Counted from the stretch's first letter, positions 15,976 to 23,395 are shown. The stretch is 56,979 nucleotides of DNA from Acidobacteriota bacterium (GCA_003577105.1 QEUQ01000010.1:1-56979), one strand, 5' to 3'. The notes: generated from the letters alone by a model not told the origin. Translations and numbers: made by a program.

Positions 15976-16824
15976 GTGCGGATACTGATCACAGGGGCAA
16001 GAGGCTTTGTTGGCACACACCTGAGCAATGCGAGCACCGCGGCCGGCCATGAAGTCATCGCATGTACTCGAGATGACTGCGATTTTGAGTCTGGCGTAGC
16101 CGAGGTCAGATCAAGGATGTCTCGGCTTATCGAAGAGGCCGAGCCAGACGCGCTGATTCACCTTACCGGTCCGCTTCCAACCTCTGACGCCGAGCGATGC
16201 CGGCTCCTGTGCGTTGACGGAACTCGCGGTCTCCTTGAAGCGCTAGAGGGCTTTCCTGGCACACGACTGGTAGCAGCTGGCTCAGCCTCGGAGATCGGAA
16301 CGTTTTCTGAACCGCGACCTTGCGTCGACGAGGACGTGACCTGCAATCCAATCTCCGATTACGCCAAAGGGAAGCTCGCGCAGTCAGAGGCCGTACTCGA
16401 ATCAGGAGGCACCTCGATTCGCCTCTTCAATTCAACCGGCCCCGGCCAGGGTACAAATGTGGTCGCGGGACGGGTGATTCACCAGCTCGCCAAGGGTGCA
16501 ACAGAGCTCAAAATCCGAGAAACAAGCTCAGTGAGAGATTTCCTAGATGTGCGCGACGCTGCAGACGCCTTTCTCTTAGCTGCTGAGCGCCTTCCCGCCG
16601 GGAGGTACAACGTCTGCTCGGGGAAACCCCGCAGCATCGGCGACCTCGTCGACCTTGCGTGCGAAGTGGCAGGAATCAGTGACCTCAACATTGACGTCGA
16701 GATTCCCGACTACCAAGGTGACTTCGTATGTGGGGACCCGTCACTCCTGGAGTCGCACGGATGGAGTCGTAAGTTCGAACTCGACCAGACTCTTCGCGAC
16801 TTCCTCGCCTGGGCGTGCGCGTAG
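15976..16824 (+). CDS. NAD-dependent epimerase/dehydratase, GDP-6-deoxyhexose reductase type
   Basis: The 282-residue short-chain reductase starts Arg-Ile-Leu-Ile-Thr-Gly-Ala-Arg-Gly-Phe-Val-Gly-Thr-His. It carries Tyr-Ala-Lys-Gly-Lys near residue 130 as the Tyr-x3-Lys catalytic pair, and Phe-Asn-Ser-Thr-Gly-Pro-Gly-Gln near residue 152. The Asn-Ser-Thr-Gly-Pro-Gly run and the short length resemble GDP-4-keto-6-deoxy-D-mannose reductases (Rmd). With the LegB-like dehydratase and nucleotidyltransferase it would complete a three-step route to a nucleotide-linked 6-deoxyhexose. GTG start six bases after the preceding stop. The family is secure, the substrate is inferred. Confidence 0.72.
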   Translation: MRILITGARGFVGTHLSNASTAAGHEVIACTRDDCDFESGVAEVRSRMSRLIEEAEPDALIHLTGPLPTSDAERCRLLCVDGTRGLLEALEGFPGTRLVAAGSASEIGTFSEPRPCVDEDVTCNPISDYAKGKLAQSEAVLESGGTSIRLFNSTGPGQGTNVVAGRVIHQLAKGATELKIRETSSVRDFLDVRDAADAFLLAAERLPAGRYNVCSGKPRSIGDLVDLACEVAGISDLNIDVEIPDYQGDFVCGDPSLLESHGWSRKFELDQTLRDFLAWACA

Positions 16825-16873
16825 GGTCCCCCCCGGCGCTTTTCATCCGGCTGCGAAAGTGCAGCTTGTCTGA

Positions 16874-16996
16874 GCAGGCCTTTGAGCGGACACCCGCGCA
16901 GGCCTTCGCGCCGACACCCGCGCAGGCCTTCGCGCCGACCGCCAAGCCGACCGCGGAGCAGGCCTTTGAGCGGACACCCGCGCAAGCCTCAGCCGA
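16874..16996 (+). repeat. 24-base tandem repeat array at the 3' end of the HNH gene
   Basis: Four full or near-full units starting GCAGGCCTT occur at about 16874, 16898, 16922 and 16958, with a decayed unit at 16982. Units 1 and 4 are identical over 24 bases; units 2 and 3 carry CGCGCCGAC in place of GAGCGGAC. The array sits in the convergent gap between the reductase gene and the minus-strand HNH gene and touches the HNH stop codon. All six frames stay open through it, which creates spurious ORFs. No spacers are present, so it is not CRISPR-like. Confidence 0.75.
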
Positions 16997-18254
16997 CCTG
17001 CGCAAGCTCCATTACGAGTGGTCCGGTTTCGTAGACCTGCCCGTACGGTGACTTGATCACCAGCCCTGAACTCGCGGTACCCATCATCAACCAGCCGCCT
17101 TCATGAACAAGGTGGTGGTGGAAGAAGCACAGTGCCGCCAGGTTTTCCTCAATTGTCCGTCCGCCCTTCGCGGCGTGGACTACATGATGGATCTGAATAT
17201 GCCTGTCTTCGTTGCAGTTCGGAAAGACGCACGTCTTGTCTCTTGCCCTAATCAACCTCGAAAGGCGCTTTGGCACCGATCGCGTATTGGCTCCGAGTCC
17301 GATTGGGCGATTCTGCTGGTCAACCAGGACTACCTCGATATCAGAATCGCACATGAGACGCCTCGCGACCTCCGCAGAAACGAATCCCGAGCCAACTCTG
17401 ACGGCGGCCTCGTTGGATGACATCTCTTGTGCCGTTGCAACAACTGTGACCTGTGCCCGACTGCCGGCAAAGACCTCGCTGACACTTCCGGATGAGAGCG
17501 TGGAGATCAGCGCGTCTGCACAGCGCCTGCTGTACTCCTCGCGGGACTTTTCATGAATCCCCTGCTCCGTGTCACCTCGCGGGCCGGAGTTGGCGGCAGA
17601 GGCAAACCCGTGGACATGTGTACCCGAGTCGATATGTCTACCCGGGTCCGTATGTGTACCCGAGTCGGCGCAGCAGTTCTCATCACCGCCCGCTCGCTTC
17701 GCGTCGGCACGTTTCACCTCTGTCTCTATGACCGAAATCAACAACTCGCCTTCAGCAGCAGGAAACAGCCCCTTGAAATTCACATGCCTGCGATCAGCGT
17801 CATAGAACCAGCGAAATGAACGCGTCTCGTGCAACTTGCGCGCTTCCTTTTCCGCTATGGCCCGCCTCCGCCTAGCAGCCTCTTCTGCCTGAGGAACTGA
17901 CCAGGACTTGGCCTGGTCGGCAATCTTCCTATCTTCTTCAGGGGTGGCGAACTTCAGCAGCTCTGTCGCCACATCGACCTTGATCTCTCCCGATTCCACT
18001 CCCTTTGCCACTTCGGGCAGGTGCTCGAGACCCAGCGCCAGACCGGAAATCTGCCTGGCCTCTCTTGGAGCAATACCAGCCTCGCTCGAGAGGTTGTGCC
18101 CAAATCGATCGGGCTTACTCCCTGATTCTGCACGGCGAGCCTCGATCGCCCTCACGACGGCGACCTTCTCAATACGAATCTCCTCACTGGCGTGATCCAG
18201 CTCCCGAATTCGCTTGTAGAGGTCTCTCAGCCCCCAGGTTGAATAGTCATGCAT
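16989..18254 (-). CDS. HNH endonuclease-domain protein, DUF222 / 13E12 repeat family
   Basis: The 421-residue protein has a charged helical DUF222-like N-terminal region of roughly 300 residues and a C-terminal HNH motif: Cys-Val-Phe-Pro-Asn-Cys, then His-Ile-Gln-Ile-His-His-Val-Val, then Asn-Leu-Ala-Ala-Leu-Cys-Phe-Phe-His-His. Such 13E12-type genes are multicopy and mobile-looking in actinobacteria. I chose ATG at 18254 because a GGGGGGAGAG run precedes it by a few bases; a TTG at 18332 would add 26 residues without a clear ribosome site. About mid-protein a His/Asp/Gly/Thr-rich repeat (Asp-Ser-Gly-Thr-His) interrupts the sequence. Its promoter carries a LexA box, so induction by DNA damage is expected. 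Confidence 0.82.
   Translation of the reverse strand: MHDYSTWGLRDLYKRIRELDHASEEIRIEKVAVVRAIEARRAESGSKPDRFGHNLSSEAGIAPREARQISGLALGLEHLPEVAKGVESGEIKVDVATELLKFATPEEDRKIADQAKSWSVPQAEEAARRRRAIAEKEARKLHETRSFRWFYDADRRHVNFKGLFPAAEGELLISVIETEVKRADAKRAGGDENCCADSGTHTDPGRHIDSGTHVHGFASAANSGPRGDTEQGIHEKSREEYSRRCADALISTLSSGSVSEVFAGSRAQVTVVATAQEMSSNEAAVRVGSGFVSAEVARRLMCDSDIEVVLVDQQNRPIGLGANTRSVPKRLSRLIRARDKTCVFPNCNEDRHIQIHHVVHAAKGGRTIEENLAALCFFHHHLVHEGGWLMMGTASSGLVIKSPYGQVYETGPLVMELAQVG
17608..17675 (-). repeat. Internal short repeat in the HNH gene (Asp/Ser-Pro-Gly-x-His units)
   Basis: Three degenerate copies of a unit containing ATGTSTACCCG on the + strand encode an Asp-Ser-Gly-Thr-His / Asp-Pro-Gly-Arg-His type repeat. 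It lies in a hydrophilic loop between the DUF222 region and the HNH domain. It looks like a linker expansion rather than a conserved domain. Confidence 0.6.
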
Positions 18255-18363
18255 TTCGCTCTCCCCCCCAGCCGTCTTGTCGAACCGATTAAGTTCGGCC
18301 GACCAACCCGACCATCTAGCCTGGCCAGTCAATTCCAGGTGACAAGCCCAGCCGTCTTGCCTA

Positions 18364-18391
18364 GCCGACTACTTCCGGCCGACTACTTCCG
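18364..18391. repeat. Tandem duplicate of a 14-base unit in the HNH leader
   Basis: GCCGACTACTTCCG occurs twice head to tail, with further partial GCCGAC/GCCGTC matches on both sides. It lies in the untranslated leader between the LexA operator and the HNH start codon. No function is apparent. Confidence 0.6.
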
Positions 18392-18412
18392 GCTGGCTTG
18401 CCCAGCCCGGTA

Positions 18413-18426
18413 CGAACATTTGTTCG
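18413..18426 (-). promoter_or_regulatory. LexA (SOS) box
   Basis: CGAAC-ATTT-GTTCG is a perfect match to the Gram-positive/actinobacterial LexA consensus CGAAC-N4-GTTCG. It directly follows the -10 hexamer of the minus-strand promoter, so bound LexA would cover the transcription start of the HNH gene. Confidence 0.85.
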
Positions 18427-18455
18427 ACACTATCCGCGCCTCGCCCGGCCGTCAA
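18427..18455 (-). promoter_or_regulatory. Sigma-70-type promoter of the HNH gene
   Basis: On the minus strand TTGACG (18450-18455) and TAGTGT (18427-18432) are separated by exactly 17 bases. The LexA box starts at the next base. Transcription would begin near 18420, giving a leader of about 165 bases before ATG 18254. Confidence 0.7.
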
Positions 18456-18589
18456 TAGTGTTTTCGACTAATTACCAATTGGCGCGAAATGCCTAGACAT
18501 CGGGGCGGTCGCCGCGGATCGCGTCGGGCGGTGCGGCCACCCGGAGCCGGTCGATGACCGCGAGCCGACCCTCCGTGATACGTCGGCTA

Positions 18590-18617
18590 TTGCGTTGTCG
18601 CACCCGTCTGTTACGAT
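18590..18617 (+). promoter_or_regulatory. Probable rpsF operon promoter
   Basis: TTGCGT (18590-18595) and TACGAT (18612-18617) with a 16-base spacer resemble -35 and -10 elements. They lie about 85 bases before the rpsF start, leaving a leader of about 80 bases, a size that could hold autoregulatory structure. Confidence 0.5.
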
Positions 18618-18702
18618 GCGAACGCTTTTCCGCACTTTCCCGCCAACCTGCTCCGCTTTGCGGGGCCGCTCACGATACGGGTGTCCACAGGAGGTGACCC
18701 CT

Positions 18703-19008
18703 TTGCGGTTGTACGAGATCATGGTGATCATCGTCCCTTCAATAGATGAGGGCGAGGTCAAGGCCGAGCTCAAGAGGCTCAACGCAGTCTTAGAAGAGCG
18801 CGGTGCCAAAGTCGCCAAGACTGACGACTGGGGCAAGCGCCGATTCGCATATGAGCTGAATCACGAAATCGAGGGCTACTACGCAGTCATCGAGGTCGAA
18901 GGCGACTCAGCCGCAATGGATGAATATTCCAGGGTTGCAAATCTGTCTGACAAGGTGCTCAGGCACAAGATCGTACGGCTTCCCCAGCCTGCAAAGTCAG
19001 CGAGCTGA
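18703..19008 (+). CDS. rpsF: Ribosomal protein bS6
   Basis: bS6 binds bS18 in the small-subunit platform. From TTG at 18703 the protein has 101 residues starting Met-Arg-Leu-Tyr-Glu-Ile-Met, which matches the family N-terminus; AGGAGGTGA ends five bases before the TTG. Upstream in-frame codons back to 18595 would add residues unlike bS6. Tyr-Glu-Leu-Asn-His-Glu-Ile-Glu-Gly-Tyr-Tyr in the middle and Arg-His-Lys-Ile-Val-Arg near the end are typical. It heads the conserved rpsF-ssb-rpsR-rplI-dnaB block. Confidence 0.95.
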   Translation: MRLYEIMVIIVPSIDEGEVKAELKRLNAVLEERGAKVAKTDDWGKRRFAYELNHEIEGYYAVIEVEGDSAAMDEYSRVANLSDKVLRHKIVRLPQPAKSAS

Positions 19009-19061
19009 CGCCGCAGAGAAACCGACAACCCGGACGCGTGTCCGGGGGAATGGAGAGCCAA

Positions 19062-19502
19062 ATGGCAAACGGGAACACAGTGGTCCTAGTGGGCAACCTC
19101 ACAGATGACCCGGAACTCAGATTCACCTCTTCAGGTCAGGCCCTCGCGAAGTTCACTCTCGCGGTGAACCGGCGTTGGCAGAACCGCTCAACAAACGAGT
19201 GGCAGGAAGATACGAGCTTCATTCGTTGCACTTGCTGGGGTGAGCAGGCAGAGCGCATCGCAGAGTCGCTCCAGAAGGGCGCCCGTACGATCGTCACTGG
19301 CCGGCTTCAAGAAAACAAGTGGGAGACCAAAGAAGGCGAGAAGCGCTCAACGATAGAGATCAGCATCGACGAGTGTGGACCGAGCCTCAGGTGGGCGACC
19401 GCCAGCGTGACAAAAGCGCAACGAAAGGGAGGCGGAGACGGAGATTGGGCAGGCCCACCACCGGGCGCAGGCGACGACGCCGGAGACGACGAGCCGTTCT
19501 AG
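19062..19502 (+). CDS. ssb: Single-stranded DNA-binding protein
   Basis: SSB coats single-stranded DNA in replication and repair. The OB-fold covers residues 1-110: Val-Val-Leu-Val-Gly-Asn-Leu-Thr, Phe-Thr-Leu-Ala-Val-Asn-Arg-Arg and Phe-Ile-Arg-Cys-Thr-Cys-Trp. A glycine/acidic tail follows and ends Asp-Asp-Glu-Pro-Phe, the usual acidic tip that recruits partners. I chose ATG at 19062 because TGGAGAG lies just upstream and the family begins close to the first strand; GTG 19038 or ATG 19050 are alternatives. The tail is short and proline/glycine rich. Position between rpsF and rpsR is the standard arrangement. Confidence 0.95.
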   Translation: MANGNTVVLVGNLTDDPELRFTSSGQALAKFTLAVNRRWQNRSTNEWQEDTSFIRCTCWGEQAERIAESLQKGARTIVTGRLQENKWETKEGEKRSTIEISIDECGPSLRWATASVTKAQRKGGGDGDWAGPPPGAGDDAGDDEPF

Positions 19503-19612
19503 GCAGATATTTGGCAACAGCGGGCCGAGATGGCCGGCACCGCAAAGTGCGCGACGAATTGCTCGGCGCGCAGACACATCAAGACGAGCACGCAAGGCAG
19601 GCATAGCAGGAC

Positions 19613-19873
19613 ATGGCAGACAAGAAGCGACGCAAAGACAAAGACGCACCGGCCTACGGCCGCAGGCCAAAGAAGCGCGTGTGTCAGTTCTGCAAGGACA
19701 AAGTCGACTATGTCGACTACAAAGACGTTGGCGTGCTGCGCAAGTACATGTCAGAACGGGGCAAGATCCGGGCTCGCCGAGTAACCGGCAATTGCGCTGT
19801 GCACCAGCGTGACGTCGCCATAGCAATCAAGAGTGCTCGCGAAATGGCGCTCTTGCCGTACACAAATAGGTAG
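19613..19873 (+). CDS. rpsR: Ribosomal protein bS18, zinc-binding type
   Basis: The 86-residue basic protein has Cys-Gln-Phe-Cys early and Gly-Asn-Cys-Ala-Val-His later. Together these Cys/His residues form the zinc-binding (C+) version of bS18. Many bacteria, including many actinobacteria, also keep a C-minus paralogue that is expressed under zinc limitation; none is in this window. The start ATG is 110 bases after ssb. The C-terminal Leu-Leu-Pro-Tyr is typical of bS18. Confidence 0.95.
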   Translation: MADKKRRKDKDAPAYGRRPKKRVCQFCKDKVDYVDYKDVGVLRKYMSERGKIRARRVTGNCAVHQRDVAIAIKSAREMALLPYTNR

Positions 19874-19879
19874 CCAGCA

Positions 19880-20326
19880 ATGAAAGTTCTGCTCAAGGCC
19901 GACGTCGAGGGACTCGGAAACAAGGGAACGGTCTGTGATGTGGCCGACGGCTACGCTCGTAACTTCCTGATCCCCAAAGGTTTTGCGATTCAGGCAACGC
20001 GGGGTGTCGTCAAGCAGGCGGCCGACATGGCACGCGCTCGCGAGGCGGCTGAAGCGCGAGAGATTGCAGCCGCGGAAGAAATCGCATCTCAGCTGAGTGG
20101 GAAGTCCTTCTCAATTCCCATGAAGGTCGGCGACGGCGGCAAGCTCTTCGGATCGGTAGGTCCCCACGACATCGCACGCGCAATCGAAGAGCAGGCATCA
20201 GTGGAGATCGATCGAAAGCAGATTGGCCTAGAGCATCCGGTCAAGGAGCTCGGCAGCCTCAAAGTGCCAGTCAAGCTACATTCGACCGTGACTGCGGAAA
20301 TCTCCGTAGAAGTCATCAGCGCCTGA
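19880..20326 (+). CDS. rplI: Ribosomal protein bL9
   Basis: The 148-residue protein has the N-terminal L9 domain with Leu-Gly-Asn-Lys-Gly-Thr-Val and Asp-Gly-Tyr-Ala-Arg-Asn-Phe-Leu-Ile-Pro-Lys-Gly (the L9 signature, about residues 12-35). A long connecting helix rich in Ala/Glu/Arg follows, then the C-terminal domain with Lys-Leu-Phe-Gly-Ser-Val. Length is normal. It follows rpsR by six bases and is presumably cotranscribed with it. Confidence 0.95.
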   Translation: MKVLLKADVEGLGNKGTVCDVADGYARNFLIPKGFAIQATRGVVKQAADMARAREAAEAREIAAAEEIASQLSGKSFSIPMKVGDGGKLFGSVGPHDIARAIEEQASVEIDRKQIGLEHPVKELGSLKVPVKLHSTVTAEISVEVISA

Positions 20327-20518
20327 AAAAATCTCCAATCGAGATTGTCACAGGGCAACGTCACAATAGTGATAGTCGCCTACGTGGTCTTTCGCTGAAC
20401 TTCAAAGGTTTCCCACAGCCTGGAGCAGCGATTTCCACAGGATTTCCGGGGTGCTATCTCCCTAGCGATTCACAGGCGACATGCGTCATGTTGCCACGAC
20501 AACGAGAGGAGGAATGAC
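20327..20518. other. Gap between rplI and dnaB
   Basis: It contains a 6-base inverted repeat AATCTC/GAGATT at 20330-20346 preceded, not followed, by an A-run. It also has two weak TTNTCCACA-like words (TTTCCCACA and ATTTCCACA, each two mismatches from a DnaA box) around 20410-20442. GAGAGGAGG near 20500 is the dnaB ribosome site. There is no open frame of note. Confidence 0.5.
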
Positions 20519-21892
20519 TTGGCCGTACCTATGAGCATTGCGCCTGACGAAGCGCGCGGCAGAATCCCGCCCCATAACTCCGAATCTGAGCGCTCAGTGC
20601 TGGGCTCGATGCTCCTCGATTCCAACGCGATCTCAGAAGTCCTCGAAATCCTCACCGCCGAAGACTTCTGGGTACCAGCCCATCGAGAGATATTTGACGC
20701 GATGTGCTCGCTCGATCGGGAGGGCCAGCCGGTCGACCTAGTCACCGTAGGAGAAGAACTCAGGCGCCGGAGCGAGCTCGATCGAGTAGGCGGCCAGGGA
20801 GTGCTTCTCGACCTAGTCAACTCAACGCCGACGTCGGTCAACGCCGGCAGATACGCGACATATGTGCGCGACCATGCCCGCCTCCGCCGCCTGATCACGG
20901 CCGCTGGAGAAATAAGTGATATGGGCTACGACGCGGCCGGAGAGGTCACAGAGATCCTTGATCGCGCAGAGTCGATGATCTTTGAGGTCGCGCAGCACGG
21001 CTCCGGCGAGCTGTTTGCTCCAGTTCAGAATCTTCTCGACGAAACTCTCATCAAGCTCGAAGACCGCTACAACAACAGCGGGTCCATTACCGGGCTCACT
21101 ACGGGCTTTCGCGATCTCGACGACCTTACCTCGGGGCTTCAGCCGTCAAACTTGGTAGTCGTAGCCGCCAGGCCATCAATGGGTAAGACGGCCCTCGTCC
21201 TGGGAATCGCCCAAAATGCGGCCCGCAGTACCGGCAAGTCCATTGCCATCTTCAGTCTTGAGATGTCAAAGACTGAGCTGGTGCAGCGACTCCTATCTTC
21301 AGAGGCCGAGGTGGATTCGAACAAGCTTCGAACCGGGCGCATGGGAGACTCCGATTGGACTGATCTCATGAACGCCGCGGGGCGAATGGCCAACGACCCG
21401 CTCTTTATCGATGACTCCGGTGCGCTCACGGTCATGGAGCTGAGAGCAAAGTGCAGGAGGTTGGCGAGCCGCCACGACCTCGGGCTTGTAATCGTGGACT
21501 ACATGCAGCTCATGGAGTCTTCGTCATATCGCAGGGAATCCAACAGGCAACAGGACATCTCAGAAATCTCACGAAGCCTCAAGGTGCTAGCCCGTGAGTT
21601 GAACATTCCCGTGATTGCTGTGAGCCAGCTCAATCGCGCGCCCGAAGCTCGATCCGACAAGCGGCCCCTCCTGGGTGACCTGCGAGAGTCCGGTGCGATT
21701 GAGCAAGATGCCGACATCGTGATTTTCCTCTATCGCGATTCCTACTACGATCCCGACACACCCGACAAAGGACAGGCTGAGGTAATAGTCGCCAAGCACC
21801 GCAACGGCCGAACCGCGACAGTGAAACTTCTATACCTAGACCACTTCACAAAGTTCAAAGACCTGACAACGAGACCTTCACCAGAGTTCTGA
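20519..21892 (+). CDS. dnaB: Replicative DNA helicase DnaB
   Basis: DnaB unwinds the replication fork as a hexamer. The 457-residue protein has the N-terminal DnaG-interacting domain (Pro-Pro-His-Asn-Ser-Glu-Ser-Glu-Arg-Ser-Val-Leu-Gly at about 17-29) and a RecA-like domain with Walker A Ala-Arg-Pro-Ser-Met-Gly-Lys-Thr at 217-224. Val-Ile-Val-Asp-Tyr-Met-Gln-Leu (Walker B region) and Leu-Arg-Glu-Ser-Gly-Ala-Ile-Glu-Gln-Asp-Ala-Asp follow. Length is normal, so no intein interrupts it. TTG at 20519 is chosen because GAGGAGG precedes it by a proper distance; ATG 20531 is possible. Confidence 0.95.
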   Translation: MAVPMSIAPDEARGRIPPHNSESERSVLGSMLLDSNAISEVLEILTAEDFWVPAHREIFDAMCSLDREGQPVDLVTVGEELRRRSELDRVGGQGVLLDLVNSTPTSVNAGRYATYVRDHARLRRLITAAGEISDMGYDAAGEVTEILDRAESMIFEVAQHGSGELFAPVQNLLDETLIKLEDRYNNSGSITGLTTGFRDLDDLTSGLQPSNLVVVAARPSMGKTALVLGIAQNAARSTGKSIAIFSLEMSKTELVQRLLSSEAEVDSNKLRTGRMGDSDWTDLMNAAGRMANDPLFIDDSGALTVMELRAKCRRLASRHDLGLVIVDYMQLMESSSYRRESNRQQDISEISRSLKVLARELNIPVIAVSQLNRAPEARSDKRPLLGDLRESGAIEQDADIVIFLYRDSYYDPDTPDKGQAEVIVAKHRNGRTATVKLLYLDHFTKFKDLTTRPSPEF

Positions 21893-21898
21893 TCAGCC

Positions 21899-22297
21899 AT
21901 GCTAGACATGAACTCGCTGGTGCCCGAGATCCTCATCGGCGTGGGAGCTGCAATCTTCGTCGGTAGCCTTCTCGCGCTTCTCAGGCAGCGCACGCCCACG
22001 GGGCTACTAACCAAACACCCATCTCACCGCCCCAGAGCAGTTGCAGACGAGCAACTTCCGGTCCCGACTGAGTCAGCTAAGGAAAGCAAACCAAGCCAAA
22101 GTACCGAGCACGAACGCACCGCAGTAGGCACCGAATCGAGCGAACAAGAAACTAGTAACGCTGACGTAACAAGTGCCGATAATGACAGTGAAATAACTCA
22201 GACCTTCAGGCTCCGGCGGGCACGGACGATCTTCTTCATGATCGCTGGTTTCGTCGCCACCGTTTGGGGAATAGCTACTATTCTCGCTCGTGGCTGA
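21899..22297 (+). CDS. Small two-helix membrane protein, unknown
   Basis: The 132-residue protein has a hydrophobic segment at about 8-28, a long Ser/Thr/Glu-rich polar linker of about 80 residues, and a second hydrophobic segment near the C-terminus (Ile-Phe-Phe-Met-Ile-Ala-Gly-Phe-Val-Ala). The two membrane helices flanking a disordered acidic linker suggest a small envelope protein. It starts six bases after dnaB and its stop is in frame with the hddA reading frame that follows. I recognise no family. Codon use looks less GC-rich at third positions than in dnaB. Confidence 0.65.
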   Translation: MLDMNSLVPEILIGVGAAIFVGSLLALLRQRTPTGLLTKHPSHRPRAVADEQLPVPTESAKESKPSQSTEHERTAVGTESSEQETSNADVTSADNDSEITQTFRLRRARTIFFMIAGFVATVWGIATILARG

Positions 22298-22381
22298 GGA
22301 GGGTCGCGGAACTCGGATGGCGACTCCGCGGCTCTCCAAGCCGCCCCTCTCATCTTCGAGGTCATAGCCATTCACTCTTCG

Positions 22382-23395
22382 CTGCTTAGATCGCGCGCCC
22401 CGCTCCGAATCTCCTTCGCCGGAGGCGGCACGGACGTTGCTCCCTACCCGGCCGAGGCCGGGGGATTCGTCTTGTCTGCAACGATCAACATGTACTCCTA
22501 CGCATCGCTCATTCCCGTTGACTCGCCGGAGCGCCTAATCGTCGAGTCTCCCGATCTCGGCACGGTCTTCCATCTCGAATCGCGAAACAAGACGGACGGG
22601 GCCGATCGCTCAGACATCGTCGAGGCCGTCCTCGCCGAGTGCCATATCGACGAGTCCTCTCACCGCCTGGTTCTCCACTGTGATGCTCCCCCAGGCTCCG
22701 GCCTGGGATCCTCGTCAGCAATGATTGTCGCCCTCACCGCCGCACTGGCCGACAACTACGGCGAGGTGCTCGGGCCATACGAGATCGCGCAACGTGCCGT
22801 AGTCATAGAGCGCGAGCGCATGGAAATCCCGGGCGGCCTCCAAGATCAGTTCGCCGCGACGTTTGGAGGCTTCAACTTCATGGAGTTCGACGGTGATGGA
22901 ACCCTTATACATCCATTGGCGCTACGCCCCGAAACCCTCAACGAACTACACGCCAGCTTGATTCTCTGCTTCACCGGGCAGACAAGACTTGGTGGGCACA
23001 TCCTCAAGAATCAAATCGCAGGATTTACTGAGAAGAGGGCGGCCTCCGTGGAAGCGCTCGGCGAGATCAAAGCGCTTGCGATCGAAATGCGCTCAGCTCT
23101 GCTTCGTGGTGACCTCACCCGCTTCGCGGAAGGGATCGCCGAGGGGTGGGAGGCGAAAAAGCGTCTCGCCGACGGCATAACAGTTGACGCACTGGATCGC
23201 CTCTACGAACTCGGATGCGCACACGGAGCAACTGCCGGAAAGGTGCTCGGGGCTGGCGGAGGCGGGTATTTCCTCTTCTACTGCCCGGTCGAAAAGACGG
23301 CCGGGCTGAGAGAAGCGTTGGAGAGCGATGGCAAGAGAGTTGTCCCATTTTCATTTGAGAAAAGGGGCGTCCAGACGTGGAGGGTTCCGAACTGA
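22382..23395 (+). CDS. hddA: GHMP kinase, D-glycero-D-manno-heptose 7-phosphate kinase type
   Basis: The kinase phosphorylates heptose 7-phosphate at C1 in the GDP-heptose route. The first ATG/GTG/TTG in frame (TTG 22472) would cut off the family N-terminus, yet upstream codons read Arg-Ala-Pro-Leu-Arg-Ile-Ser-Phe-Ala-Gly-Gly-Gly-Thr-Asp, the exact GHMP start motif. Before that, no canonical start exists back to the stop of the previous gene. CTG at 22382 gives 337 residues; ATT at 22370 has a GAGG eight bases upstream and is the other candidate. The ATP loop Pro-Pro-Gly-Ser-Gly-Leu-Gly-Ser-Ser-Ser is present, as is Gly-Ala-Gly-Gly-Gly-Gly-Tyr near the C-terminus. Fucose-type kinases are related alternatives, but gmhB and gmhA follow. 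Confidence 0.82.
   Translation: MLRSRAPLRISFAGGGTDVAPYPAEAGGFVLSATINMYSYASLIPVDSPERLIVESPDLGTVFHLESRNKTDGADRSDIVEAVLAECHIDESSHRLVLHCDAPPGSGLGSSSAMIVALTAALADNYGEVLGPYEIAQRAVVIERERMEIPGGLQDQFAATFGGFNFMEFDGDGTLIHPLALRPETLNELHASLILCFTGQTRLGGHILKNQIAGFTEKRAASVEALGEIKALAIEMRSALLRGDLTRFAEGIAEGWEAKKRLADGITVDALDRLYELGCAHGATAGKVLGAGGGGYFLFYCPVEKTAGLREALESDGKRVVPFSFEKRGVQTWRVPN

Larger units (their letters stand above)
18255..18702. other. 448-base intergenic region between HNH gene and rpsF
   Basis: This is the largest non-coding stretch of the window. It holds the divergent control region: the HNH promoter and LexA box (18413-18455, minus strand), two tandem 14-base copies of GCCGACTACTTCCG (18364-18391) within the HNH leader, and a plausible rpsF promoter (18590-18617). 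The rpsF leader follows, with a small CCGC-TTT-GCGG hairpin and a strong AGGAGGTGA ribosome site at 18689-18697. I see no further gene. Confidence 0.7.

Noticed and set aside
16874-16996. CRISPR array
   Set aside because: Units are contiguous without spacers of constant length and there are no cas genes.
16710-17051. Overlapping ORFs on both strands through the 24-base repeat
   Set aside because: They exist only because the repeat keeps all frames open; they are low complexity and cross the end of two real genes.
18631-18700. bS6:bS18 autoregulatory leader RNA
   Set aside because: A small CCGC-TTT-GCGG hairpin is present but I could not match the known S6:S18 motif with confidence.
20330-20346. 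Rho-independent terminator after rplI
   Set aside because: The hairpin has no T-run behind it on the coding strand; the A-run is in front.
20390-20518. Origin of replication before dnaB
   Set aside because: The DnaA-box-like words have two mismatches each, and dnaA, dnaN and gidA/parA are not adjacent.
20519-21892. Intein in DnaB
   Set aside because: Length and motif spacing are those of an uninterrupted DnaB.
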